Source of the DNA: Fodinibius salicampi
Lineage (GTDB): Bacteria > Bacteroidota > Rhodothermia > Balneolales > Balneolaceae
Length of the DNA stretch: 64,000 bases
Direction: 5' to 3'
NCBI RefSeq assembly: GCF_039545095.1
Contig: NZ_BAABRS010000004.1
Location: forward strand, 62,001 to 126,000
The position numbers were made by a program, and so were the translations under genes. Position 1 is the first letter of the stretch, and each line of letters opens with the position of its first letter. A model generated the notes under the pieces. The model did not search any database. It had not been told where the DNA came from and saw nothing but the letters and a program-made list of their open reading frames with translations. Below, piece by piece: positions 25,818-33,960 of this stretch.

Positions 25818-26441
25818 TTACTTTTGGGCCAGGTCCCTAATCCATTGGGCAAAGTTAGAAGAGCTATAATCAGCTATGCCTTCCTTTTTATACACAATCT
25901 GTCCCTCTTTGGAGAGGACATAGGTTGTTGGCAAGTACTGACTTCGAAAGTGGTTCGGTAGCGCGGATGCAGGAAAGAAATAGGGCATAGAGAATTCTTT
26001 TCCCTCCATAAAATCAATGGCCTTTTGTTGATCCTCATCCATTGCCAGAAGGATAAACTGAATATTTTTTTCACCGGCAACATTGTCATAGAGTGTTTCG
26101 ATAGTAGGCATTTCAGCCACACAGGGTGGACACCACGAAGCCCATACATTTATAAAAACTACATTGCCACGGTAATCACTCAGTGAAACAGTCTTTCCAT
26201 TCTTTTTTTCCAAGGCAAAACGATAGTCCGACTCAGATAAAAATGATCCCTCGGTGGTAGCAATTTCAGAAGTATCGGCATCGAATAGTCCGGTCCATAG
26301 CAGGGCACGCTGCATGGTACCGAGTACCTCGGTATGCAATCCCGTAGCATAAAGAATGGCAATAACTACACCGATGAGGCCCCATTCGATTAACGTTCTT
26401 TTAAGGCCAGAAGATTTTTGATTGTTATCAGTAGAATTCAT
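25818..26441 (-). CDS. TlpA-family membrane-anchored thioredoxin-like reductase
   Basis: A 207-residue protein with one N-terminal helix (about 16-33) and a periplasmic thioredoxin fold of the AhpC-TSA/Redoxin type. The active site is WASWCPPC (C104, C107), with 'LPTTYVLSKEGQIVYKKEG' carrying the cis-proline and the family's strand. TlpA/ResA proteins reduce apocytochrome c cysteines or copper-binding thiols. It converges with the cytochrome-like lipoprotein/YceI/DUF5777 group (39-base gap to the DUF5777 stop), but is transcribed in the opposite direction. Confidence 0.93.
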   Translation of the reverse strand: MNSTDNNQKSSGLKRTLIEWGLIGVVIAILYATGLHTEVLGTMQRALLWTGLFDADTSEIATTEGSFLSESDYRFALEKKNGKTVSLSDYRGNVVFINVWASWCPPCVAEMPTIETLYDNVAGEKNIQFILLAMDEDQQKAIDFMEGKEFSMPYFFPASALPNHFRSQYLPTTYVLSKEGQIVYKKEGIADYSSSNFAQWIRDLAQK

Positions 26442-26613
26442 TAGCTGAAAAATAAGAGTTTTGGAACAAATATATACATCGTTTTGTTAGCTGATGAACA
26501 ATGAAAGCTTCATGAATCATTCAATTAATTTTTTATCATAATCATAATTCGATTCTTTATTAAAAGAGGTTATTTTCTTTAGGAAAATATTCACATTAGC
26601 AAATGTCGATTAT

Positions 26614-28251
26614 ATGAAACTTTTAAAAAGTATAGGATTTGTTGTTTTAACCCTGCTTATTGCAACCCAGTCTGTATGGGCACAGAATAATCTATCTGAA
26701 AAAGATAAGCCTAGGCTGGTTGTTGGTATAGTGGTTGACCAGATGCGATATGAATATATCCCTTTGTATTGGGATAAATATGGAGAAGATGGTTTTAAAC
26801 GATTGGTGAATGAAGGATACAGTTTTACCAATAATCATTTCAATTATTTTCCCACTTACACTGGTCCCGGACATGCTGCTGTTTATACGGGAACAACGCC
26901 AGCGGTAAACGGGATTGTAGGAAATTCGTGGTACGATCGTAATATTGACAAAAATATGTATGTGGTTGCAGATTCAACTACAACACCTGTGGGAACGGAA
27001 GGAGAGGCCGGTAAGATGTCTCCCGCAAATTTGATGAGTACAACCGTTACTGACGAACTTAAAGAGGCCAACAACGATCATAAAGTGATTGCTTTATCCA
27101 TTAAAGATCGGGGAGCTGTTCTGCCAGCGGGACATGTAGGAGATGCCGCCTATTGGTATGAAGGAGACTCCGGGAACTTTGTGACTAGCTCTTGGTACCG
27201 CGACCAGCTGCCAAAATGGATCCAGAACTTTAACGAAGAAGGATTGGCTCGTGAATTGAGTAATAAAACCTGGGAAACGCTTTTGCCTATTGAAAACTAT
27301 ACCGAAAGCAATGCCGATAATACCTCATATGAAGGTACTTTTGAAAATGAAGAAGCCCCGGTTTTCCCGCATGATCTAGAAGCAAACAGGGGAGACTCCT
27401 ATGGAATCGTAAGTTCCACTCCTTTTGGTAATACCCTGGTAAAGGAATTAGCTAAAAGTGCAATTGAAGGAGAGGATTTGGGATCTGATGAAACGACTGA
27501 TTTCCTTGGAGTTAGCTTCTCTTCCACCGATTATGTGGGTCATCAATTTGGACCAAATTCTATTGAACTGCAAGATACTTACTTACGACTTGACCGGGAC
27601 CTGGCAGATCTGTTGAATTATCTTGATAAGAAAGTCGGCGAGGGAAATTATCTTGTTATGCTGACCTCCGACCATGGTGCGGTAGATGTTCCCCAGGAAC
27701 TGATCGATAAAAAACTGCCGGGCGGATACTTCAGAAGTGATGCAGTCATTGATGTGCTTAAAGGATATTTAAATCGCAGATACGGTGAAGGCGAATGGGT
27801 AGAAGCGTATGCAAATCAGCAGGTTTACCTGGATCATGATTTGGTCAATAGAAATGGAGTCTCGCTTAAGGAATTACAGAAAGAGGTAGCAGAATTTCTT
27901 TTGCAATTTAAAGCCGTAAACTCCACAAATACGGCCTATAATTATCGCACCAAGGGATATTCGGAGGGATACCAGGCGATGTATCAGCGGGGATTTCAGG
28001 AAGATCGTTCCGGGGATGTATTTATTCAGCTAAAACCGGGCTGGCTGGACAGCAGTTATGAAACCGGGACTTCACATGGATCTCCCTACAATTATGATAC
28101 GCATGTGCCGCTTCTTTTCTATGGGTGGGGCGTACCACAGGGCTCTTCAAGTGAAAAGACAACTATTCCTCAAATTGCTCCGACCCTATCCAATATGTTG
28201 GGTATTAGCTTTCCCAGTGGATCATCGGCAAAAGTCCTGGAGTTTAAATAA
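26614..28251 (+). CDS. PafA-type alkaline phosphatase
   Basis: A 545-residue secreted enzyme (signal peptide 1-24, ending VWA-Q). It matches the PafA group of alkaline phosphatases, which use a threonine nucleophile. Expected catalytic features are present: VVDQMRYEY (metal-binding Asp), the nucleophile T83 in FPTYTGPGH, N104 (GIVGNSWYDR) and the KDR pair K164/R166. Metal ligands appear in DYVGHQFGP and TSDHGAV and near SHGSPYNYDTHVP. These enzymes hydrolyse many phosphomonoesters in the periplasm and supply phosphate. No Pho-box could be identified upstream. Confidence 0.93.
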   Translation: MKLLKSIGFVVLTLLIATQSVWAQNNLSEKDKPRLVVGIVVDQMRYEYIPLYWDKYGEDGFKRLVNEGYSFTNNHFNYFPTYTGPGHAAVYTGTTPAVNGIVGNSWYDRNIDKNMYVVADSTTTPVGTEGEAGKMSPANLMSTTVTDELKEANNDHKVIALSIKDRGAVLPAGHVGDAAYWYEGDSGNFVTSSWYRDQLPKWIQNFNEEGLARELSNKTWETLLPIENYTESNADNTSYEGTFENEEAPVFPHDLEANRGDSYGIVSSTPFGNTLVKELAKSAIEGEDLGSDETTDFLGVSFSSTDYVGHQFGPNSIELQDTYLRLDRDLADLLNYLDKKVGEGNYLVMLTSDHGAVDVPQELIDKKLPGGYFRSDAVIDVLKGYLNRRYGEGEWVEAYANQQVYLDHDLVNRNGVSLKELQKEVAEFLLQFKAVNSTNTAYNYRTKGYSEGYQAMYQRGFQEDRSGDVFIQLKPGWLDSSYETGTSHGSPYNYDTHVPLLFYGWGVPQGSSSEKTTIPQIAPTLSNMLGISFPSGSSAKVLEFK

Positions 28252-28277
28252 CAGGTCATAAGCTTGTAAGGATATAA

Positions 28278-28310
28278 GGCAGGGTCTTTACAGAATAGCC
28301 CTGCCATTTT
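28278..28310 (+). terminator. Terminator hairpin after the phosphatase gene
   Basis: GGCAGGG (28278-28284) and CCCTGCC (28299-28305) form a 7-bp stem with a 14-base loop, followed by ATTTTC. It lies between two converging genes and may serve both. Confidence 0.6.
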
Positions 28311-28317
28311 CTATAGC

Positions 28318-28692
28318 TTATATTGCTTTCCCAAGGGTAAAGCCAAGCCAAACAAGCAGAAGTCCCAATCCAAAACTGCCTATGGCATATAGAAAAGCAT
28401 AGCCGGTATGCTCATGCTGAAGCAGGGAGAAGAATTCATAGGAAAAAGAAGAGAAAGTGGTGAATCCACCGCAGAAACCGGTTGCCAGCAATAGGCGATA
28501 AGGTTGACTTAAATTTTCGCTTATTACAGAAGCGATGATGATGCCTATAAAAAAAGAGCCCAATAAATTGACGAATAGGGTGCCCCACGGGAAAATAGAC
28601 TGGGCACTTGTATTAACGTAATGGGTCATTAGATAACGGAAAATACTTCCAAAAAAACCACCGACACCGACTATTAAAATGGATTGTAGCAT
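28318..28692 (-). CDS. crcB: Fluc/CrcB fluoride ion channel
   Basis: A 124-residue four-helix membrane protein with all Fluc hallmarks: GVGGFFGSIFRYL at the start, WGTLFVNLLGSFFIG in helix 2, and GFCGGFTTFSSFSYE in helix 3, which contains the Phe and Thr/Ser residues of the fluoride pore. The channel works as an antiparallel dimer that exports fluoride; one gene is present here, as in homodimeric types. CTGGAG gives a ribosome-binding site. A fluoride riboswitch lies directly upstream, so fluoride induces the gene. Confidence 0.97.
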   Translation of the reverse strand: MLQSILIVGVGGFFGSIFRYLMTHYVNTSAQSIFPWGTLFVNLLGSFFIGIIIASVISENLSQPYRLLLATGFCGGFTTFSSFSYEFFSLLQHEHTGYAFLYAIGSFGLGLLLVWLGFTLGKAI

Positions 28693-28727
28693 AGGATACT
28701 CCAGTTGGGTTATTTCTATAAATTGTT

Positions 28728-28790
28728 CACACAGGAGTCATCAGCTCTCTTCTAAAAGTAGAGAACGGCTATGGGCGAACTCCGTCGCCG
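28728..28790 (-). promoter_or_regulatory. Fluoride (crcB) riboswitch
   Basis: The minus strand reads GGCGACGGAGTTCGCC, then CATAGCCG, a TTCTCT...AGAGA hairpin and GCTGATGACTCC. This is the conserved pseudoknotted core of the crcB-motif fluoride aptamer. It ends about 36 bases before the crcB start codon and controls it. Confidence 0.93.
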
Positions 28791-28834
28791 TAGATAAATG
28801 AGAAAAACTACTTAAAACCGAGCTTATTTGCAGC

Positions 28835-29305
28835 TTAAGGTTGTGATTTTACTGGTAGCCGAATGGATTGCGTATCAACACGACTGTAGGTCAAGGTTAT
28901 ATCCACCGAATCACCAACGCTAAGATTCCTGTTGAGATCTTGAAGCATAATATGAAATCGCCCGGGACTCATATGCAATTTTTCCCCGGACGGAATAACC
29001 GGTTGGGAGACTGGACGCATTGCCATAATGCCGTTTTCGCCTTTATACGATTCATGAAGTTCAGCTTTAGCGGCGGCACTACTTGAAATATTCATCAAGG
29101 TATCCCGGGAGACTGTACCGTTACTTATAGTCAGATAGGCTGCACTCATACCTCCTTTTGTGGCGGGTCTAACCCAGCCATCTGATAATTCTATTTTACC
29201 GAATATGACTCCTTCGTGTTGTCCTTCCTTACTTTCATTGGAAGTACATGCACAGATCCCAACTATTACTAATCCGGTTAAAAGAATTAAGCGGGAAGAA
29301 TTCAT
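28835..29305 (-). CDS. PCu(A)C-type copper chaperone lipoprotein
   Basis: A 156-residue protein started at the ATG at 29305, giving a lipobox VGICAC. A longer frame (to 29368) would overlap the SCO gene and bury the signal peptide. The mature domain has the PCu(A)C core: 'DGWVRPATKGGMSAAYLTISNG', then the copper site H...M...HM...H-M (HESYKGENGIMAMRPV, KLHMSPGRFHIML). These periplasmic proteins deliver Cu(I) to the CuA or CuB site of cytochrome oxidase. It lies 13 bases downstream of a SCO-type gene, its usual partner. Confidence 0.93.
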   Translation of the reverse strand: MNSSRLILLTGLVIVGICACTSNESKEGQHEGVIFGKIELSDGWVRPATKGGMSAAYLTISNGTVSRDTLMNISSSAAAKAELHESYKGENGIMAMRPVSQPVIPSGEKLHMSPGRFHIMLQDLNRNLSVGDSVDITLTYSRVDTQSIRLPVKSQP

Positions 29306-29318
29306 GGCATTAATATCA

Positions 29319-29900
29319 CTAACGTATTTTTTGAAGGTCTTCGGACACATGTTCCGGGGGAACAACATTAGCAGGATATTCCGTTCGGATGCGTCCCTGT
29401 TTATCCATTAAATAGATGGTATTTGAATGGTTCATAAAGTATTCACTGCTATCTTGCTGCAGGGAATCAATTTGCGTTTTTTGGGCCACAATATTGAGCC
29501 TGTTTAGCAGAGAATCGACCTCGGAGGCAGAACCGGTAAGAAGAGAAAACTGGTCGTTAAGGTCATAAAGCTTTTTATATTTGGCCAATGTCGATGGGGT
29601 GTCCCGTTTCGGATCAAAAGTAAGTTCGACAAAACGAATATTGGTAGTGTCATCCAGTTCCGCTTGTATATTTTTCATATTCGCCGTAATAGCAGGACAC
29701 ACGTCCGGGCAGTGGGTATAAATAAAACTAATGACCGTTGTTTTACCTTTATAATCATCTGGGAATTGTACCTCTGTGCTGTCAGAATTAAAGAGTGTAA
29801 AGGATTCATTTCCAAGGTCAACAATAGTTTCAGGCCCGCAAGAAGCCAGCGCAATTGATAAGAGAAAGATAACCCAAACGAATAAGGACGTGGATTTCAT
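29319..29900 (-). CDS. SCO1/SenC-family copper chaperone lipoprotein
   Basis: A 193-residue lipoprotein (lipobox LASC, C21) with a thioredoxin-like SCO domain. The copper-binding CPDVCP motif (C64, C68) and distal His (H158, MNHSNTIYLMD) are intact, as is 'ELTFDPKRDTPSTLAKY'. SCO proteins bind Cu and act as thiol reductases for the CuA centre of cytochrome oxidase. The PCuAC gene follows in the same transcript. No oxidase genes are in the window. Confidence 0.95.
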   Translation of the reverse strand: MKSTSLFVWVIFLLSIALASCGPETIVDLGNESFTLFNSDSTEVQFPDDYKGKTTVISFIYTHCPDVCPAITANMKNIQAELDDTTNIRFVELTFDPKRDTPSTLAKYKKLYDLNDQFSLLTGSASEVDSLLNRLNIVAQKTQIDSLQQDSSEYFMNHSNTIYLMDKQGRIRTEYPANVVPPEHVSEDLQKIR

Positions 29901-30227
29901 AAGTGAAATATAAACGTTGGTAACAGTTTGAAATTCGTGGAGAGTGTTTGTTTAGGTCTCCAAAACTTTTCAAGGCAATGAAAAAATAATAACTATCAGA
30001 AAATGAGATAAGTTCAGTATAAAAAAGATATTATCTGTTTCTGACATGGAAAGATGATTATCACAAAGTAATGAACTTAAAAAAAGAAACGCACTTTAGG
30101 AAGGCGATGAAGTTAGTTGGAGAGAAACTTAGATATTCGTTAATTACCTGAGTCTTTCCAATAGCTCAGATACGACTATGAAGGATCAATAATAGCCACT
30201 TACTTTACTTCCTGATCTAGGGTTTTA
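29901..30227. other. 327-base gap without recognised gene
   Basis: The stretch between the SCO gene and the small DUF3309 gene is AT-rich. It should carry the SCO/PCuAC promoter and the end of the DUF3309 transcript. I found no convincing ORF, hairpin terminator or promoter match. Confidence 0.5.
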
Positions 30228-30383
30228 TTAAATGTGTCCCAGTAGCCAAAGGATCAGAAAAATGATCAGAAGTGTACTGAGAAGTCCACTGGGGCCATAT
30301 CCCCATGTCCGGCTGTATCTCCAGGTTGGCAGAGAACCGAGAAGCATCAGAATCAGGACGATAATAAGAATAGTACCTAGCAT
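30228..30383 (-). CDS. DUF3309 family small membrane protein
   Basis: A 51-codon gene. The translation starts MLGTILIIVLILMLLGSLP, followed by TWRYSRTWGYGPSGLLSTLL and a second hydrophobic helix ending LLGHI. This is the complete DUF3309 pattern: two helices joined by a W-rich 'WxYSxxWGYGPSG' loop. The function is unknown; members are common, short and often stress-related. A longer 66-codon frame in another phase covers the same bases but has no family resemblance. Confidence 0.9.
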   Translation of the reverse strand: MLGTILIIVLILMLLGSLPTWRYSRTWGYGPSGLLSTLLIIFLILWLLGHI

Positions 30384-30587
30384 AATAAACCTCATTAATT
30401 AAATATGAGTGAAACACCGGTCATTCTCAGTTTACAATCCTTTAAAGTTGGTATACCTCAATTATGTTCCCAGACAGGAAGATAATTTTGAGAATACCAA
30501 GTACTACTCTGATAAATGATGCTTATTGTTTGGAATGATTATGCCCATCAAGTATTCTTCTGTAGCCTATCTGAAGTTACTTAGAGA

Positions 30588-31865
30588 TCATTTCTTGTTT
30601 TTGTTCCATTCTTCAAGCAATTGACGCATAATTATTTGAGCTGTTTGCCGGGATATCTCCTCAAGTTTTTTTCGATCTGCGGCATCATCCACTTCATAGG
30701 TGACGGCGTCAGCTCCAAAAGTGTGATAAATCCAATTCTTGGCAATAGGGGAGTTAGGCGGAAAAGGTTCAACATTAATGGGCATGTCCGGCGCCGCCTT
30801 TATGAGCGTATCTATCCACCCATAGGTAAAGTCTTCCGGGAAGGTCGAAATGTCTCGGTTAATCGGATAGAATATATTCTCATTCGTCGAGTGGAAATCA
30901 ATTCCGTAGTACACGGTGCGGCTGGAATCATTGGTTAATGGCAGAAGATCATCACGAATAGCCTTGGTTTCCGGCTGATTAAAATGTTCCCAATCCCGGT
31001 TAAGGTCTATGCCCGCACCGTTATGTCGCCAGTGTCCGTTATCCACGCCATCCGGATTTACTACTGGATAGATCAGGATATCAAACTTGTCGCGGAAACT
31101 CTTTGCAAGTTCGCTGTCGTTGAGCATTGTTTCAATAAAGTATTGACTGGCTAGTCCCCCGGTAACTTCCGGCGGATGTTGACGCCCTGTGATAATGAGA
31201 ACACCCCGGTTTCTGGTGGAGATATTTTGTACCGCACTAATTTTCAGGATGGGGCGGTTATTATGAGAGTATCCCACGGTATCCAGCTTGGCTACGGATG
31301 CTGAAGTGCTAATAGAGTCCGCCCACTGCTGCATGTCATCAAAGGTGAGTAGTTCCTGGGCCGATACCCAAAGCGGTTCTTCATATAGGTCAAGGGTAAG
31401 GGTAGCAGTCCCGGCTGCTGTATCTGCTTCAATTCTTGACAGAGGAATAGGACTCCAATGTTCGCCATCGATACTCAATTTGGGAAAATAGCGATGTTTT
31501 CCGTGTTTATAGGCAAGCTGCAGGCGTATTTTTTGAGGAGAATCGCTATGAATTTTAAAGGAGTACCATGGACTATTATTTATCGGATGATTTTCAGGCT
31601 CAATTACAACGCGATAGAGTGAATCTTTCACCCTGTAAAAATTGTTCATTCGGGCTCCGTCAAATTCATTGCTTATCCATACACCGGTCGATGATACGCC
31701 AATCGTTCGCTTGTGTTGCTCCTGTATTTCCTTATCAGTTGTATTGGTGACGCCTTCAGGATCGTAGGAATATCCGGTAAATTCGTCTGATGAAGTACAA
31801 CTGCTTAACAGCAGTAACAAACTGAAGAGGCAGACAAAAGAGACAAACCGTAGATGCATTGCCAT
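30588..31865 (-). CDS. M14-family zinc carboxypeptidase lipoprotein
   Basis: A 425-residue lipoprotein (lipobox LSSC, C23). Residues 30-165 form a beta-rich N-terminal domain of the type found in M14 cytosolic-like and Bacteroidota peptidases. The peptidase domain (about 180-420) has the zinc ligands H230/E233 (RQHPPEVTGG) and H325 (DFHST), the substrate-binding NRDW (N289/R290) and the general base E391 (TYEVDD). It probably trims peptides at the cell surface or in the periplasm. No co-transcribed gene is close. Confidence 0.93.
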   Translation of the reverse strand: MAMHLRFVSFVCLFSLLLLLSSCTSSDEFTGYSYDPEGVTNTTDKEIQEQHKRTIGVSSTGVWISNEFDGARMNNFYRVKDSLYRVVIEPENHPINNSPWYSFKIHSDSPQKIRLQLAYKHGKHRYFPKLSIDGEHWSPIPLSRIEADTAAGTATLTLDLYEEPLWVSAQELLTFDDMQQWADSISTSASVAKLDTVGYSHNNRPILKISAVQNISTRNRGVLIITGRQHPPEVTGGLASQYFIETMLNDSELAKSFRDKFDILIYPVVNPDGVDNGHWRHNGAGIDLNRDWEHFNQPETKAIRDDLLPLTNDSSRTVYYGIDFHSTNENIFYPINRDISTFPEDFTYGWIDTLIKAAPDMPINVEPFPPNSPIAKNWIYHTFGADAVTYEVDDAADRKKLEEISRQTAQIIMRQLLEEWNKNKK

Positions 31866-32043
31866 AGCTGATAGATTTATATAGGTTTTTAATTTTAACT
31901 CAAGGTATTGAAAAAATGAAGAATCGAAAACTGTATCTCAGATGTTATAAATCGCTTTTTGATCAGTAAAACCATTATCTTATAATATTTCCAAACTCTA
32001 TTAGGCGGCGCTCATACTTTTAAATAGCTATAAGTAACGAATA

Positions 32044-33960
32044 TTGTTTCCCCAAGTTGTTATTCACATATTTTTTGTCGGACTGCTGTTAGCCGGATGG
32101 ACTACTGACGGGAGCTCCGCTCCTAATGATCCCGAACGTCCCCAGGTTTGGAAGGTAGAAATAGAGGGGAATGAGGCTTTTTCGGACGTTTTGCTGAGGG
32201 ATCAAATTGCAACAGAGGTGCCTCCCTTCTTTAAAAAATTAATCTATGGTAGTAGAGAGGGGTATAGTCTGAATGAAACGACCATACGAAAGGATAATAT
32301 TCGACTGGCAAATTATTACAAACGCCGGGGCTTCATCAACGTAAATGTTAATTATGAAATTAAAGAAGGAGATGAGCCCTGGAAAAAGGAAGTGTATTTT
32401 TATATAGATGAAAACGCTCCCGTTCATATAGAAAAGTTAGAGTACCAGATTGACAGTGAGGGACTAGATGAACAGGAAGTTCACTCCAAAAATAGTTTCG
32501 AAAGGGTGAAAAGAAATCATGCCTTCCAGGAAGGTAACAGGTATGAGTCCATACGAGAGCCGGAGGTAATTGGTAGTTTTACTGATGTACTTAAAAATAT
32601 TGGCTTTGCCCATGCCTCTGTGAGTATTGAGGCAGAGATTGATTCTACAAATTTGAGTGCCAGTGTAATGATACATTGTAAGGCGGGTCCCCTTACTACT
32701 ATTGGTGAGATAGAAATCAAGGATAACAATCGCCTGTCTGATGAATATATAAAAAGACAGGCTTCTCTTGAGGTTGGAGAACGATACAGTCTGGAAAAAT
32801 TGCAGGATGCTCAACAACAGCTATTTAATCACCATCTTGTACGTTTTGCTACTATTAGTATTCCGGAGGAGCAACCCAGAGATTCTACTCTACGTTTGGT
32901 ATTGCGGGTGCGGGAGAGAGAAAGTCGGTCCGTTGAATTATTAGCAGGGTTTGGAACCGAGGAGAAATTTCGTGGACAGGTAAGTTGGCAACACAGAAAT
33001 GCATTCGGGGCTGCACATCGGTTTACTTCTACCGGCCGGGCGTCTTTTATCGAACAATCCCTCAGTCTTGACTACCTTTTTCCATATGTTTTTAATACGA
33101 AAAGCAGTGTTATTCTGTCTCCTTTTGTGCAGCATCTTCTGGAGAGTAATTTCGAATTATTCAGGACAGGTATTACCAATAGTTTTATTTATCAATACAG
33201 TAAAACTTTGACCGCATCCGCCTCTTATGAGTACACCAAAAACCGGGAGCTTTCGCAGCAATTTGCACAAAATATGCCCGATTCAACACAAAAATATGAT
33301 CTCTCATCCCTGCAATTTTCGAGCTATTATACGCAAGGGTACGGTCGGCAGCAGGAAGGATGGGTAATACAGCCTTATGCGGAAATATTTGGTTTTATGG
33401 GACTAACCTCTTTAAACTTTCAGAAAATTTCGCTTGATGTCCGAAAATTTACACGGTTAAGCAGTTCTACCATGCTTGCTACCCGGGTACAGGGAGGACG
33501 CTTGTTTAATGTATCCACCGATTCTTTACCGCAAAACATCCGATATTATATGGGAGGTACCAATTCCGTTCGGGGCTGGCAACGTCGCCAAATGGGTCCA
33601 AAGCGGGCAGAAGTTGATAGCAGTGGTTTCCAGCGCTATGTGCCTTCAGGAGGGCGAGCCATGTTTGGTTTTAATCTGGAAATTCGACAAGAACTTAATG
33701 CACTCATAGATGGATTTGGAATAGCTGTATTTTTAGACGGGGGACAGATATGGGATTCAAACGTTGATCGGGGAATTCGTCCGATTCAATTTGGAACGGG
33801 TGGAGGTTTACGTTACCAGTCACCTATAGGGCCTGTGCGTCTTGACGTCGGATACAAAATTAACCCTACTCAGCAAGATTTAAATTTCTATAGGGGGCGT
33901 AATTATGGCAGTTCATGGGATCGCATTGGTATTCATGTTAGTATAGGTCAGGCATTTTAG
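32044..33960 (+). CDS. tamA: TamA/BamA-superfamily outer-membrane assembly protein
   Basis: A 638-residue Omp85 protein. The hydrophobic N-terminus (1-26) is a signal peptide. POTRA domains cover about 35-300 (VWKVEIEGNEAFSDVLLRDQI, ANYYKRRGFINVNVNYEI, TIGEIEIKDNNRLSDEYI, EKLQDAQQQLFNHHLVRFATI). The barrel follows, with the GGTNSVRGW loop-6 motif and a terminal strand ending GQAF. No ATG is in frame near the N-terminus: an in-frame TAA at 32035 forces the TTG start at 32044. The next gene, with no gap, is tamB, so this is the TamA partner rather than BamA. Confidence 0.9.
   Translation: MFPQVVIHIFFVGLLLAGWTTDGSSAPNDPERPQVWKVEIEGNEAFSDVLLRDQIATEVPPFFKKLIYGSREGYSLNETTIRKDNIRLANYYKRRGFINVNVNYEIKEGDEPWKKEVYFYIDENAPVHIEKLEYQIDSEGLDEQEVHSKNSFERVKRNHAFQEGNRYESIREPEVIGSFTDVLKNIGFAHASVSIEAEIDSTNLSASVMIHCKAGPLTTIGEIEIKDNNRLSDEYIKRQASLEVGERYSLEKLQDAQQQLFNHHLVRFATISIPEEQPRDSTLRLVLRVRERESRSVELLAGFGTEEKFRGQVSWQHRNAFGAAHRFTSTGRASFIEQSLSLDYLFPYVFNTKSSVILSPFVQHLLESNFELFRTGITNSFIYQYSKTLTASASYEYTKNRELSQQFAQNMPDSTQKYDLSSLQFSSYYTQGYGRQQEGWVIQPYAEIFGFMGLTSLNFQKISLDVRKFTRLSSSTMLATRVQGGRLFNVSTDSLPQNIRYYMGGTNSVRGWQRRQMGPKRAEVDSSGFQRYVPSGGRAMFGFNLEIRQELNALIDGFGIAVFLDGGQIWDSNVDRGIRPIQFGTGGGLRYQSPIGPVRLDVGYKINPTQQDLNFYRGRNYGSSWDRIGIHVSIGQAF

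Noticed and set aside
30217-30417. 66-codon minus-strand ORF
   Set aside because: It overlaps the 51-codon DUF3309 gene in another frame; only the shorter frame has a protein family pattern.
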